Of a DNA stretch of 64,000 nt, positions 38,342 through 46,936 are shown in pieces. Source of the stretch: an uncultured Vampirovibrio sp. Lineage in GTDB: Bacteria > Cyanobacteriota > Vampirovibrionia > Gastranaerophilales > Gastranaerophilaceae. A model generated the notes under the pieces. The model made no database searches, had not been told where the DNA came from, and saw only the letters and a list, made by a program, of their open reading frames with translations. The stretch's first letter is position 1. Each line of letters opens with the position of its first letter. Location of the stretch: positions 27,502 to 91,501 of the forward strand of contig CAJTNR010000005.1 in the NCBI GenBank assembly GCA_910577635.1, in the 5' to 3' direction. A program made the position numbers and the translations under genes.

Positions 38342-38995
38342 ATGATGGATGACAATATTAAAAAAAGAAACACTGAATTAATCAAAGAAACTATTAAAAA
38401 TTTACAAAAAAGAAACTTTGAAGCGTTTTATTGTGAAACAAAAACTGATGCTCTAAATGAAGTTGTAAAGATGATAACAAAAGAACAAACAGTTTCCTGG
38501 GGCGGCTCAATTACGCTTGATGAAATTGGAATTAAGGAGTATTTGGAGAACAATAGCTATAAAACAATTAATAGAGACAGTGCAAAAACAAAGGAAGAAA
38601 AAGAAAAAGCTGTTATAGAAAGCCTTGGCTGTGATGTTTTTTTAATGAGCGCGAACGCTCTTTGTTCTGATGGGCATATTGTAAATATTGATGGTAAGGG
38701 TAACAGGCTTGCTGCGCTTTGTTTTGGACCTAAAAAAGTTATTATGGTTATAGGGGTTAATAAAATTGTAAAAACTTTGGATGATGCAATTACAAGAGCA
38801 AGAAATGTAGCTGCCCCTATTAATGCTCAAAGAATATCAAAACTGCAGGATATGAAAACCCCCTGTTTAAATACAGGAAGCTGTTGTCATTGTAAACTGG
38901 AATCAAGTATTTGTTCTCAAATTCTTGTAACAAGACTTTCACGTCCTAAGTATAGAATTTGTACTATCATTGTTAATGAAGATTTAGGATATTAA
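38342..38995 (+). CDS. LUD-domain (DUF162, LutC/YkgG-like) protein
   Basis: The 217-residue protein has the LUD fold. TVSWGGSITLDEIGI (about 43-57) is the conserved W-GGS-T element, VFLMSANALCSDGHIVNIDGKGNR (about 99-121) holds the S-N-A...D-G motif, and GPKKVIMVIGVNKI follows. The family includes subunits used in lactate oxidation, but many members, including single-gene ones like this, have unknown reactions. A C-terminal Cys cluster (CLNTGSCCHCKLESSIC) suggests a metal or Fe-S site. It is the only intact protein gene between the two tRNAs. The ATG at 38342 is followed by a second ATG, so the start is uncertain by one codon. Confidence 0.8.
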   Translation: MMDDNIKKRNTELIKETIKNLQKRNFEAFYCETKTDALNEVVKMITKEQTVSWGGSITLDEIGIKEYLENNSYKTINRDSAKTKEEKEKAVIESLGCDVFLMSANALCSDGHIVNIDGKGNRLAALCFGPKKVIMVIGVNKIVKTLDDAITRARNVAAPINAQRISKLQDMKTPCLNTGSCCHCKLESSICSQILVTRLSRPKYRICTIIVNEDLGY

Positions 38996-39065
38996 TTTTT
39001 AACTAACAATAAAAATGTGCTTTTTGTTTTTATAAATTTGTAATTATCTATGGAATTAAATAAAA

Positions 39066-40062
39066 ATGAAAATCTTGCCTGTATCAATGCAATGTGTCAG
39101 TTTTTGTCAGAATTTAGAAACTAAACCATCAATTGAGCCTTTTAATGTTAGCTGCTATAATTTAGAAAACTTAGATCAATCTCTTTTAAAAGGGAGATAA
39201 GAATTAAACTTCTTATCAATAAAATAATAAATAAAAAAGGAAAAGTGTCTAAATCTGATTGGGAAAAATCAGGTGAATATAAAAACGAGTTATTGAATGT
39301 GGCAAAAAAGTAGTTTCGAAAAACGAAAGAATACAAAGAGTGCTTCCGCCTAAACAAATTGCAGTTTATGCTTATATACTAAAAAAATATCTTGATGAAA
39401 CCAATCCTAAAGGATATAAAGTTATATCAATCGTAACCAGTCCAAATGCTATAACTAATGCTATGGAGTTTTTAGGCGCCGAGGTGATTGATGTACCAAT
39501 TAGTTCTTTAATGTTGATTCCTAAAAAAGAATTTTGTGCTGATGTTATTAATAATTATCCGAATTTAGAAAAAGTTTTGAATTATCTTAAAAATAAAGAT
39601 ATTAATGATGATAATAAAAATATTGTCGTTATAGATATTGCTCACAAAGGAAGAACTTTAGGAAGATTTGCTAATCTATTGGAAAGGTATCTTGGAGTTG
39701 ATTCTAATAGAAATAAACAAGTTAATCTTATAAAAACTCTTACTGAATTGCGCGAAGAATTGGAATCATTCGATTTGAATGATAGCTCTATTCGCAATTT
39801 TGCGCTAGGTGAACTTGAAGGATTAACTGTGGAAATTTCCACTACTCCTCATTTTAATGTGATCAATGATGAAAGAAACAAAGAAAATCCAGACTCAATT
39901 GCTTCTATAGGTAAAACAGAAGAAGAATTATTTGAAGAATTTGAAAAACATTCAAATTCTAAAGCAAATGCATATAATCTTCTTGTTTATAAGGTACTTG
40001 AAGATATAAAAAGTAAACAATTTAAACAGATATTAAATGCAATAGAGAGTGTTTTTTTGTGA
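39066..40062 (+). pseudogene. Frameshifted gene of unknown function with a phosphoribosyltransferase-like segment
   Basis: The product can be followed across three frames. Frame one (39066-39200) begins MKILPVSMQCVSF. Frame two (about 39194-39313) has INKKGKVSKSDWEK. Frame three (39283-40062) has 240 codons from a GTG at 39340. The second break lies in a run of six A at 39305-39310, where one extra A would restore V-A-K-K-V-V-S. Frame three contains NIVVIDIAHKGRTLG, which resembles the phosphate-binding loop of phosphoribosyltransferases, and YKVISIVTSPNAI. The long third frame might still be translated from the GTG, but no ribosome site is visible. Function is unknown. Confidence 0.55.
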
Positions 40063-40147
40063 GAATAATGTGAGAACAATAAACAAACAAATAAATAATA
40101 AAATTGTTTATTTCCCCAAAAGATGCGATATAATTGGATAAAAATTT

Positions 40148-40214
<67 letters not shown>

Positions 40215-40221
<7 letters not shown>

Positions 40222-40516
40222 AAAATTTGTTAATTTTTTATATTTTGTTTTCAATTTGCACTCTCGAGACTTGCGCGCCCCCAGCATTCTATGCATTAAT
40301 TCTGAACTCAAACCTTATTGATTGGCTGGGGTCCCTGCACCGTCCCGAAAATTTGTTAATTTTTTATATTTTGTTTTCAATTTGCACTCTCGAGACTTGC
40401 GCACCCCCAGCATTCTATGCATTAATTCTGAACTCAAACCTTATTGATTGGCTGGGGTCCCTGCACCGTCCCGAAAATTTGTTAAATTTTATTATTTTGT
40501 TTTCAATTTGCACTCT
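40215..40516. repeat. 126-bp tandem repeat (two full copies and a partial third) beginning in the 5' end of tRNA-Pro
   Basis: Copies run 40215-40340, 40341-40466 and 40467 to about 40516. The first two differ at one base. Each copy starts with the 7 bp of the tRNA-Pro acceptor 5' strand (minus-strand CGGGACG), followed by the AT-rich tRNA leader with a promoter-like TTGAAA, then a GC-richer core with inverted arms CCCCAGC/GCTGGGG (40279-40285 with 40325-40331 in copy one). Because 126 is a multiple of three, a 108-codon plus-strand frame runs through it, but I do not consider it a gene. From 40517 to 40647 I see only AT-rich sequence. Confidence 0.9.
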
Positions 40517-40647
40517 TTAAACTTGTGAGATTCTAAGGTATTAGATCCAGCAGTTTTTTGTCTTTGAATACTACCTTATTTATTATATTATACAAAAAAA
40601 GTTTTTCAAGTAAAAGCAATATTTTTTTCTTTTGTTTTAAATAAAAT

Positions 40648-41574
40648 ATGATAAAAATATTTAATAATTCAAAAAATAAATTATATAAATATAAATAAAC
40701 CTTTTATTAAGCCCTCCATTGCAGCTAATGATGTTTTTAAACTGTCCCTATGGGGAGTTATAATTACAAGTGTAATTTTTTCAAAAATATACCTTTAAAA
40801 ATTCCCATGGTGAGTATAACAATGCGGTTATTGCAAAAAGTAAAGTAACTCCTGGACAATATTTTGTGCATAAAGATGATGTTGGCTTATGTAGAATTTT
40901 TTTTAAAGATTGTAATAGAACAGATAGTGTCTATATTTATGAACTAATGGGGCAGGATAATAAAGGTGAATACAAAGGAGCGAGAAGCGAGCTTTTAAAA
41001 CTCGCTGTTGCCTATTCCTTTTTATTTTAAAAATAATTTTTGAATTCCAAAAACAGATTCAGGCTATATAAGAAAAAATTCAGTTTTAGATTATTTTACA
41101 AGAGCAAAAAATGCAAATATTATAAATGCTTATAGAGCGAACGGCTGGGATTCGCCAAAGGGTGTTTTGCTTGATAAAGACGGGGCTCAGGCATTTTTAA
41201 ATAACGAAAGATATAGTAATAATTCTACTTCCAAAGTTATGTATAGCAAAACCTTTTTAGGAATTAAACCAATACTTGCTGATATTGATTTTTGTGATTT
41301 TTCAAATGATAAAACAATAGAAAAAAGTTATGTTATTCAAATTATAAAAAAAGATAATCAAAACTTTACCCAAATAGCTCATGTTGAACTGCTGCCTTTG
41401 GGGTCTGGTATTTTAAAAGTTAATAAGATTAATGTTAACTATAAAGATAAATCAATTGTTAAAGAGCTTAAGCAAGAGTTAGTGCAGGCAGCTGAGCTAA
41501 AAGCCAAGGATGGGGTATTATATAGAATTAGAATAAACATAAAGAATATAAAGATAAAAATAAGTCTGCATTGA
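40648..41574 (+). pseudogene. Multiply frameshifted gene of unknown function
   Basis: A product of about 300 residues can be pieced together from an ATG at 40648 (MIKIFNNSKNKLYKYK). It continues in a second frame (KPFIKPSIAANDVFKLSLWG, ends 40798), a third (open 40776-41030, with GEYNNAVIAKSKVTPGQYF and ELLKLAVAYSF), and a fourth after a TGA at 41041-41043 (IPKTDSGYIRKNSVLDYF, then NANIINAYRANGWDSPKG, to 41574). The last frame alone gives a 135-codon stretch from a TTG at 41167. I recognise no family. At least three breaks make it a decayed gene; parts before the breaks could have been misjoined. Confidence 0.6.
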
Positions 41575-41593
41575 TAAATGAATGCAGACTTAT
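41560..41593 (-). terminator. Intrinsic terminator of the rpsL-rpsG operon
   Basis: A perfect 13-bp stem (41560-41572 with 41581-41593) has an 8-nt loop. On the minus strand a T-rich tract (TTTTTATCTTT) follows. It lies 21 bp beyond the rpsG stop. Confidence 0.88.
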
Positions 41594-41613
41594 AAATTTA
41601 TATTAATACTAAA

Positions 41614-42084
41614 TTAGTATCTGTAATGAACAAAAGCTTTGTTTGCTTCAGCCATTCTATGAGTATCTTCTTTTTTCTTAACAGCAGAACCAGTTGAGTT
41701 AGAAGCATCCAAGATTTCGTTTGTCAATTTTTCAATCATGGATTTGCCGCCTCTTTTTCTTGCTGCTTCAATAATCCATTGAGAAGCAAGAGCCTGACCT
41801 CTATCAGGTTTAACATCAATCGGCACTTGATAAGTTGAACCGCCGATACGACGAGCTTTAACTTCAATCAAAGGAGTAGCGTTTGTAAGTGCTTTTTTGA
41901 ATGTTTCAATAGGTTCAGCTTTTGCTTTTTGTTGAACTTGCTCCATTGTAGTATAGAAAATTCTTTGAGCAACTGATTTTTTGCCTTTTTTCATTAAACG
42001 ATTAATGAATTTAGCAATATCAACACTATTATATATAGGATCCGGATTTGGAATTCGCTTTGCCGGTTTTGATCTTCTGGACAT
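41614..42084 (-). CDS. rpsG: 30S ribosomal protein S7
   Basis: The 156-residue S7 has its usual rRNA-binding segments: KFINRLMKKGKKSVAQRI near 26-43, GGSTYQVPIDV near 81-91, and the C-terminal THRMAEANKAFVHYRY. S7 nucleates assembly of the 30S head and lies at the tRNA exit site. It follows rpsL by 22 nt on the same strand. The operon then ends at a hairpin; fusA and tuf, which usually complete the str operon, are not here. Confidence 0.97.
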   Translation of the reverse strand: MSRRSKPAKRIPNPDPIYNSVDIAKFINRLMKKGKKSVAQRIFYTTMEQVQQKAKAEPIETFKKALTNATPLIEVKARRIGGSTYQVPIDVKPDRGQALASQWIIEAARKRGGKSMIEKLTNEILDASNSTGSAVKKKEDTHRMAEANKAFVHYRY

Positions 42085-42106
42085 ATTCTGTTATTAACCT
42101 TTCTTC

Positions 42107-42487
42107 TTATTTCTTAGCTTTAGCTTTTTTAGTACCGTATTTAGAGCGGGATTGTGTTCTGTTTGCAACACCTTGAGTATCTAGTGTACCTCTTATAATA
42201 TGGTATCTAACACCGGGAAGGTCTTTAACTCTTCCGCCTCTGATCAGCACAACAGAGTGCTCCTGCAAGTTGTGTCCAATACCAGGAATGTATGAAGTTA
42301 CTTCAAAACCATTGGTTAGACGAACACGGGCAACTTTTCTCATCGCTGAGTTAGGTTTTTTAGGAGTTGTTGTATAAACTCTTGTGCAAACCCCTCGTCT
42401 TTGCGGACAGCTTGTTAGAGCCGGTGATTTTGTTTTATCTTTAATTTTTTGTCTTTCTTTTTTAATTAATTGATTGATTGTAGGCAT
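42107..42487 (-). CDS. rpsL: 30S ribosomal protein S12
   Basis: The 126-residue S12 begins PTINQLIKKER and carries the decoding-site loops TTPKKPNSAMRKVARV (streptomycin-sensitive-type PKKPNSA) and GGRVKDLPGVRYHIIRG. Its length and all conserved blocks are normal. An AAGGGG site lies before the ATG. It is the first gene of a two-gene rpsL-rpsG unit. The 90-bp gap up to tgt contains TTGACT and TATAGT, but at a spacing too short to call a promoter. Confidence 0.97.
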   Translation of the reverse strand: MPTINQLIKKERQKIKDKTKSPALTSCPQRRGVCTRVYTTTPKKPNSAMRKVARVRLTNGFEVTSYIPGIGHNLQEHSVVLIRGGRVKDLPGVRYHIIRGTLDTQGVANRTQSRSKYGTKKAKAKK

Positions 42488-42577
42488 ATTTTCCCCTTAA
42501 TAATAGTTATCTGTATTATTATTTGACTATAAACAAGTTTTTAAGTCAATATTTTTTTATTATTCATTCTTGCAATG

Positions 42578-43702
42578 TTAATTTTTGTTAAAATTTTCTA
42601 ACAGCTCATTTGAATATTGTTCAAAATTTCCCTCAATAATTGAGTTTCTTAAATCTTTTGCAAGGTTTATAAGAAAGTGGATATTATGAATACTCAAAAG
42701 CGTTGCTGCAGTTGCTTCTTGAGTCTTGTAAAGATGTCTGATATAAGCTTTTGTGTGATTGCGGCAAGTGTAGCAATTGCATTTTTTATCCAGCGGGCTA
42801 AAGTCTTCTTGGAATTGCTTGTTTTTTATAATTTTATTTCCTTCATAAGTAAAGAATGTTCCATGACGGGCATTTCTTGTAGGCAGGACACAATCAAACA
42901 TGTCAATTCCGTATGTTATTCCATAGATTAAATCAATTGGAGTTCCAACACCCATTAGATAGCGGGGTTTATCAAAGGGTAAAAGCGGCGCTGTCAGTTT
43001 TGTAATTTGATTCTTTATTTCCATTGGTTCTCCAACAGAAACCCCTCCTATCGCGTATCCTGGGGTATCAAATTGAGATACAAACTCAGCACTTTTAATT
43101 CTTAAGTCTTCAAAAAAAGCCCCCTGAACAATTGGAAAAAGCGCCTGGTTGTAGTTTTTGTGCGCTTCGATACAGCGTATTAGCCATTTGTTTGTTTTAT
43201 CCAGTGCTTTTTTTGCCTGTTCATAGCTGCAAGGATAAGGAGAGCATTCATCAAATGCCATTATTATATCTGCTCCTAAATCTTCTTGAATCTGCATTGA
43301 AATTTCAGGGGAGATAAAGTGTTTGGATCCGTTTTTCGGGTCTTGAAAGTAAACCCCTTCTTGTGTAATTTTTCTTAGTTTTGAAAGTGAAAAAACCTGA
43401 AACCCGCCGCTATCTGTTAGAATTGGTTTGTGAAAATTCATCCAGTTGTGCAATCCGCCTGCTTTTTTAATTAAGCTGCAACCGGCTCTTAAGTACATAT
43501 GATAAGAATTAGCAAGGATAATTTGAGCATTTGCATTTAAGATTTGTTCATTGGTAAGCATTTTAACAGCGCTATTGGTGCCTACTGGCATAAAAATCGG
43601 CGTTTCAATTATCCCGTGCGGAGTTGAAAAAAGCCCGGCTCTGGCATTTGTTGAGGTCGAGCTTTTTATTATTTTAAAATTAAAAAAATCTTTATAAGAC
43701 AT
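42578..43702 (-). CDS. tgt: tRNA-guanine transglycosylase (Tgt)
   Basis: The 374-residue enzyme exchanges guanine at position 34 of GUN-anticodon tRNAs for the queuosine precursor preQ1. Visible are the active-site DSGGFQVFSL (about 94-103), the second catalytic Asp in GIDMFDCVLPTRNAR (about 266-280), and the zinc site CNCYTC...H (about 309-341). It starts 1 nt after the ndk stop, so the two genes are cotranscribed. queH at 15.8 kb does the last step of the same modification, so the cell can at least process Q in tRNA. De novo precursor genes are not in the window. Confidence 0.95.
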   Translation of the reverse strand: MSYKDFFNFKIIKSSTSTNARAGLFSTPHGIIETPIFMPVGTNSAVKMLTNEQILNANAQIILANSYHMYLRAGCSLIKKAGGLHNWMNFHKPILTDSGGFQVFSLSKLRKITQEGVYFQDPKNGSKHFISPEISMQIQEDLGADIIMAFDECSPYPCSYEQAKKALDKTNKWLIRCIEAHKNYNQALFPIVQGAFFEDLRIKSAEFVSQFDTPGYAIGGVSVGEPMEIKNQITKLTAPLLPFDKPRYLMGVGTPIDLIYGITYGIDMFDCVLPTRNARHGTFFTYEGNKIIKNKQFQEDFSPLDKKCNCYTCRNHTKAYIRHLYKTQEATAATLLSIHNIHFLINLAKDLRNSIIEGNFEQYSNELLENFNKN

Positions 43703-43703
43703 T

Positions 43704-44174
43704 CTATTGTTTTAAACCACCGTGTTCGTCAAGTATTATTTCAAACATTGTTTTGTAATTCTCACAAAGCTCTTCTTCTCTAAAGTACAAATTCAGTTCT
43801 CTTTGTGCACTTTGAGTACAATCGGATGCATGGACAAGATTTGTTGTTGAATAAGAAGAAAAATCCGCTCTAATTGAGCCTACATCTGCTTCATCGGGTC
43901 TTGTAGAACCTACAATATGTCTAACGCCTTTAATTACATTGTTTCCTTCAATAACCATAGCAACAATAGGGCCGGAGGTTATAAAATCAATCAGTTCAGG
44001 ATAAAAAGGTTTTCCAAAGTGCTCCTCGTAGTGTTTAGCTGCAATTTCTGCTGTAACATTCATCATTTTTAATCCGACAATCTTGTAGGACTTATCCTCA
44101 AATCTTTGAATAATTTTGCCTATTAACCCTCTTTTTACTCCGTCAGGTTTAATTGCTACAAATGTTCTTTCCAT
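43704..44174 (-). CDS. ndk: Nucleoside diphosphate kinase
   Basis: The 156-residue enzyme equalises nucleoside di- and triphosphate pools. It opens ERTFVAIKPDGVKRG, and the phosphorylated His is in TNLVHASDC (about residue 117). Other family blocks are present: GPIVAMVIEG and GSTRPDEADVGSIRADF. The spacing between the G-S-T-x-P block and the active His is normal. It leads the ndk-tgt unit under a good promoter. Confidence 0.96.
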   Translation of the reverse strand: MERTFVAIKPDGVKRGLIGKIIQRFEDKSYKIVGLKMMNVTAEIAAKHYEEHFGKPFYPELIDFITSGPIVAMVIEGNNVIKGVRHIVGSTRPDEADVGSIRADFSSYSTTNLVHASDCTQSAQRELNLYFREEELCENYKTMFEIILDEHGGLKQ

Positions 44175-44205
44175 TGATACATCCTCTTTTTAAAAATACA
44201 TTCTA

Positions 44206-44234
44206 ATTACAGCACAAGTTTTGTATTTGTGCAA
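44206..44234 (-). promoter_or_regulatory. Promoter of ndk-tgt
   Basis: On the minus strand TTGCAC (44234-44229), 17 nt, and TGTAAT (44211-44206) lie about 30 nt before the ndk ATG. Confidence 0.65.
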
Positions 44235-44264
44235 ACTTTTTAAGTTAATTTTTATTAAAAAAGT

Positions 44265-44293
44265 TTGAAAGTTTCAATTTTTTAATATATTAT
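44265..44293 (+). promoter_or_regulatory. Promoter of the 153-residue hypothetical gene
   Basis: TTGAAA (44265-44270), 17 nt, and TATTAT (44288-44293) are followed by AAAGGAG and the ATG at 44313. The -10 overlaps an upstream in-frame ATG at 44292, which rules that start out. Confidence 0.65.
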
Positions 44294-44312
44294 GATTTTA
44301 AAGGAGCTTGTA

Positions 44313-44774
44313 ATGTTTAAAAACAGCAATACTAATTGCTTTTGGGGAAATAGCAGAAGAGAATTAAATTCTGATGAGTATTATTCTAATGTTAATACTG
44401 CTGTTTCGCTGGGAAAAACGCATGTTCCAATGAAACATAAACAACTTGCTTCTAACTATGTGCTTATTAAGAAAATATTTGGTTTTTGTGCTGCTGTTAT
44501 TCCAATTACCAATTCTGACAAAGCAACATTAGCCCGTCATGGGTTTATGCCTTTAGAAAACACTTCAATATCACAGGTAAACAGACAAATAGAACAGCTT
44601 AAGAACTGGTCTAACAGTTCGGATATTCTTCTTGCTGCTTATGCTAATGAACTTTTTGAAATTAGAATTAAAGAGCTTAAGTATTTAAGATTAACAATTT
44701 CTTCCGGCAGATTCGTTGAATTTCAGGAAGGATACAAGGCTTTGGAAAAATATATAGAATATATCGCCCGTTGA
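44313..44774 (+). CDS. Hypothetical protein (153 residues)
   Basis: I do not recognise this protein. It has no signal peptide. The first 40 residues are polar (NSNTNCFWGNSRREL). The middle has one short hydrophobic stretch (IFGFCAAVIPI, about 57-67), and the C-terminal half is predicted mostly helical (QVNRQIEQLKNW through GYKALEKYIEYIAR). The start at 44313 is supported by an AAAGGAG site 6 nt upstream and a good promoter. It is divergent from ndk and upstream of a small secreted protein on the same strand. It is probably cytosolic and lineage-specific. Confidence 0.65.
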   Translation: MFKNSNTNCFWGNSRRELNSDEYYSNVNTAVSLGKTHVPMKHKQLASNYVLIKKIFGFCAAVIPITNSDKATLARHGFMPLENTSISQVNRQIEQLKNWSNSSDILLAAYANELFEIRIKELKYLRLTISSGRFVEFQEGYKALEKYIEYIAR

Positions 44775-44825
44775 ATTAGTCTTGTGGTTAGTTAAAAATT
44801 GTTAAGTTGGATTTTTAATCTAAGG

Positions 44826-44853
44826 TTGAAATTTTTCAATTAAATGTTATTTT
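44826..44853 (+). promoter_or_regulatory. Possible promoter of the small secreted protein gene
   Basis: TTGAAA (44826-44831), 16 nt, and TATTTT (44848-44853) are followed by an AGGAGG ribosome site before the ATG at 44876. Confidence 0.45.
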
Positions 44854-44875
44854 TTTATTACAGGAGGCTTAATTT

Positions 44876-45220
44876 ATGAAAAAAATTTTTACAGTAATTT
44901 TATCTGCTTTATTATTTTCAGCTGCTAATATCGTAATAGCAGAAGAACAAAAAGTATCCAATGACCAGCAGGTTATTGAAATGGCTAAACAGGAAACTGT
45001 TAAAAATGCTGAACAATCTCAAATTGATACTAATAATACAACTGCTGATTTCAATTTTGAAAACAACTCTTTCTATATTAGCGATGAACAACTTGAAGAT
45101 TCTAAAGAAATTGACACTGTTGAAGATAAAGTTAATATTGATACAAGAATTATTGATTCAAGTCACTTTTCTTCAGGAACTGCAACTAAAACCTATAGAC
45201 CTATTAACAAAATTAAATAA
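44876..45220 (+). CDS. Small secreted acidic protein, unknown function
   Basis: The 114-residue protein has a textbook signal peptide (KKIFTVILSALLFSAANIVIA, cleavage about residue 22). A mature part of about 92 residues is rich in Asp, Glu, Asn, Gln and Thr with no Cys, likely disordered or surface-exposed. The last residues (TKTYRPINKIK) are basic. The AGGAGG site is strong. It ends 4 bp from the convergent ATPase gene. No family is recognised. It could be a periplasmic or exported protein; nothing points to a specific job. Confidence 0.65.
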   Translation: MKKIFTVILSALLFSAANIVIAEEQKVSNDQQVIEMAKQETVKNAEQSQIDTNNTTADFNFENNSFYISDEQLEDSKEIDTVEDKVNIDTRIIDSSHFSSGTATKTYRPINKIK

Positions 45221-45224
45221 TAGG

Positions 45225-45905
45225 TTACCACAGGGCTTGCGGCATATGTCTTTGTAAAAATTTTACAGGAATTGAATTATAATGTGTTGATGAAAATTTT
45301 TCTTTGAATTTTTCATCAACACTTATAGCACTAATTGGAATTGAAGTTTCCAAAGAAACTTCCTTTAGGATGTTATATCCTCTTATAATATCCTCATAAG
45401 TTGTTTCAACGCCTAGATGGGTGTTGGAAATAAAACTGCTGATTTTTTTCCAGGGTTTTTTGTTTTGCCCGCTGTTAAACTCAATATATTCAAGAATTGA
45501 CTCTTTATCTTTAGTTTCAAATTTAGAAGTGTTAATAACAAGATAAATTTCAATATTTTTTTCTTCATCTATTCCATTAAGAATATCAAGAGTATCGAGT
45601 CCTGTTACTCCATATCCTACATCGATTATTACATCATCTTTATTGTATTTAAGACAGTTTATTTGTTCGTTTGTAACATATGAACCTGCTTCTCCCAAAC
45701 CAAAATAGTCAGATTGCAGAATAACATTAATTCCATAACTTTTTAGTTTTTTTTCAAGCGGTCTAAGGCAATATGCAGGTTCAACCGTATCTAAATCTAC
45801 TAAGGTTATATTTTTTTTATTGTTAATATAGCTAATTGCTTCATTGAGTGCATTTTCGCTTTTTCCTGAAGCATATGCACCTGTGTATATCTTTACTGTT
45901 CTCAT
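45225..45905 (-). CDS. P-loop nucleotide-binding protein (MinD/CobQ-like), unknown role
   Basis: The 226-residue protein opens with a P-loop GAYASGKSE (about 8-16), followed by ITLVDLDTVEPAYCLRPL (about 33-50). The arrangement is typical of SIMIBI-class ATPases such as MinD/CobQ relatives. VIIDVGYGV (about 92-100) can serve as Walker B and YLVINTSKFE as the base-recognition strand. It is the last gene of the long acc-fli-c-di-GMP operon, 2 nt after the HD-GYP regulator. It lies downstream of the flagellar export genes, where other bacteria carry the MinD-like FlhG/YlxH. It is not obviously FlhG; a spatial or regulatory role is inferred from context only. Confidence 0.7.
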   Translation of the reverse strand: MRTVKIYTGAYASGKSENALNEAISYINNKKNITLVDLDTVEPAYCLRPLEKKLKSYGINVILQSDYFGLGEAGSYVTNEQINCLKYNKDDVIIDVGYGVTGLDTLDILNGIDEEKNIEIYLVINTSKFETKDKESILEYIEFNSGQNKKPWKKISSFISNTHLGVETTYEDIIRGYNILKEVSLETSIPISAISVDEKFKEKFSSTHYNSIPVKFLQRHMPQALW

Positions 45906-45907
45906 TG

Positions 45908-46936
45908 TTAAATATTCGCTTCCTTGGATAATAGTTTTTCTTGTCTTTCATATTCTTCAATCTCTTCTTGAGCTTGCGGAAGTATGCTTTCGAATATTTG
46001 CACAAGATTGGGGTCAAATTGAATTCCTGCGCCTTCTTTAATTTTTTGAAGTGCTTCAGATGCACTTATGCTTTGTCTGTAAGCTCTTTGTGATGTCATC
46101 GCATCATATGCATCTGCTATAGCTATAATTCTTGAACCTAACGGTATTTCTTCACCCTTTAATCCATGGGGATATCCGCAGCCATTGTAGAATTCATGGT
46201 GGTATTTGATAATTTCAGTTATATTGTATAGTTGTTTGATATCTTCTAAGATTTTAACACTATAATGAACATGCATTTTTATTTTGTCATATTCCTCTTG
46301 GGTCAACTGCTGGCTTTTGTTAAGAATCTCTTCTGCTACTCCAATCATTCCGATATCGTGCAGCAATCCTGCTAGTTCAATTTGACTTACCTCTGATGGT
46401 TTAAGAGCTAGTTTGTTGACAATTTTAACAGCATAAAAAGCTACTCGTTTACTTCTTCCCAAAGTGAAGGAGTCTTTTGCATCCAGTGCTTCTATAATTG
46501 CCTTAATAGTACCTGAGAAAAGATCTTTTAAGTCTGATATTAAATTTTCATTATCTATTTTTAATTGATAAGTCTCAAGTGCTGATTCAACAATCATTAT
46601 AAGCTCATCCGGACTATAGGGTTTTTTAATGTATCGATAAATTTTAGCATAATTAATAGCGTCAATTAAAATTTTAACATCAGAATAAGCAGTTACCAAT
46701 AATCGCATTGTTTTAGGCTGCATATCATTTACGCGTTTTAAAAATTCGACACCATCCATAACAGGCATTTTGTGATCCGATAGAATACAATCAAAACGTT
46801 CTGTTTTTAATATCTCCAAAGCTTCAATAGCGCTCGTTGCTTTGGTAATATCGTATTTTGATCTTAAAGTACGATATAGAAGGGCTAAGTTATCTTCTTC
46901 GTCATCTACAATAAGAATTCTATACTTCTGTTCCAT
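45908..46936 (-). CDS. Response regulator with HD-GYP c-di-GMP phosphodiesterase domain (RpfG-like)
   Basis: The protein has about 342 residues. The N-terminal receiver (about 5-120) has acidic VDDEEDN, phospho-acceptor Asp in LSDHKMPVMDG, and the conserved Lys in YIKKPYSP. A linker helix leads to an HD-GYP domain (about 150-330) with LLHDIGMIGV, a YHHE metal pair, and GCGYPHGLKGEEIPLGSRII. HD-GYP domains hydrolyse cyclic-di-GMP. I start at the ATG at 46936, which has GGAG 9 nt upstream and overlaps the kinase gene by 17 nt; ATGs at 46951 and 46963 are alternatives. It is presumably phosphorylated by the adjacent kinase. Confidence 0.92.
   Translation of the reverse strand: MEQKYRILIVDDEEDNLALLYRTLRSKYDITKATSAIEALEILKTERFDCILSDHKMPVMDGVEFLKRVNDMQPKTMRLLVTAYSDVKILIDAINYAKIYRYIKKPYSPDELIMIVESALETYQLKIDNENLISDLKDLFSGTIKAIIEALDAKDSFTLGRSKRVAFYAVKIVNKLALKPSEVSQIELAGLLHDIGMIGVAEEILNKSQQLTQEEYDKIKMHVHYSVKILEDIKQLYNITEIIKYHHEFYNGCGYPHGLKGEEIPLGSRIIAIADAYDAMTSQRAYRQSISASEALQKIKEGAGIQFDPNLVQIFESILPQAQEEIEEYERQEKLLSKEANI

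Noticed and set aside
42488..42577. Promoter of rpsL from TTGACT and TATAGT
   Set aside because: The two boxes are only 12 nt apart, too short for a standard promoter.
45200..45224. Terminator between the small secreted protein and the convergent ATPase gene
   Set aside because: Only a 7-bp AT-rich stem with an 11-nt loop and no T-run on either side.
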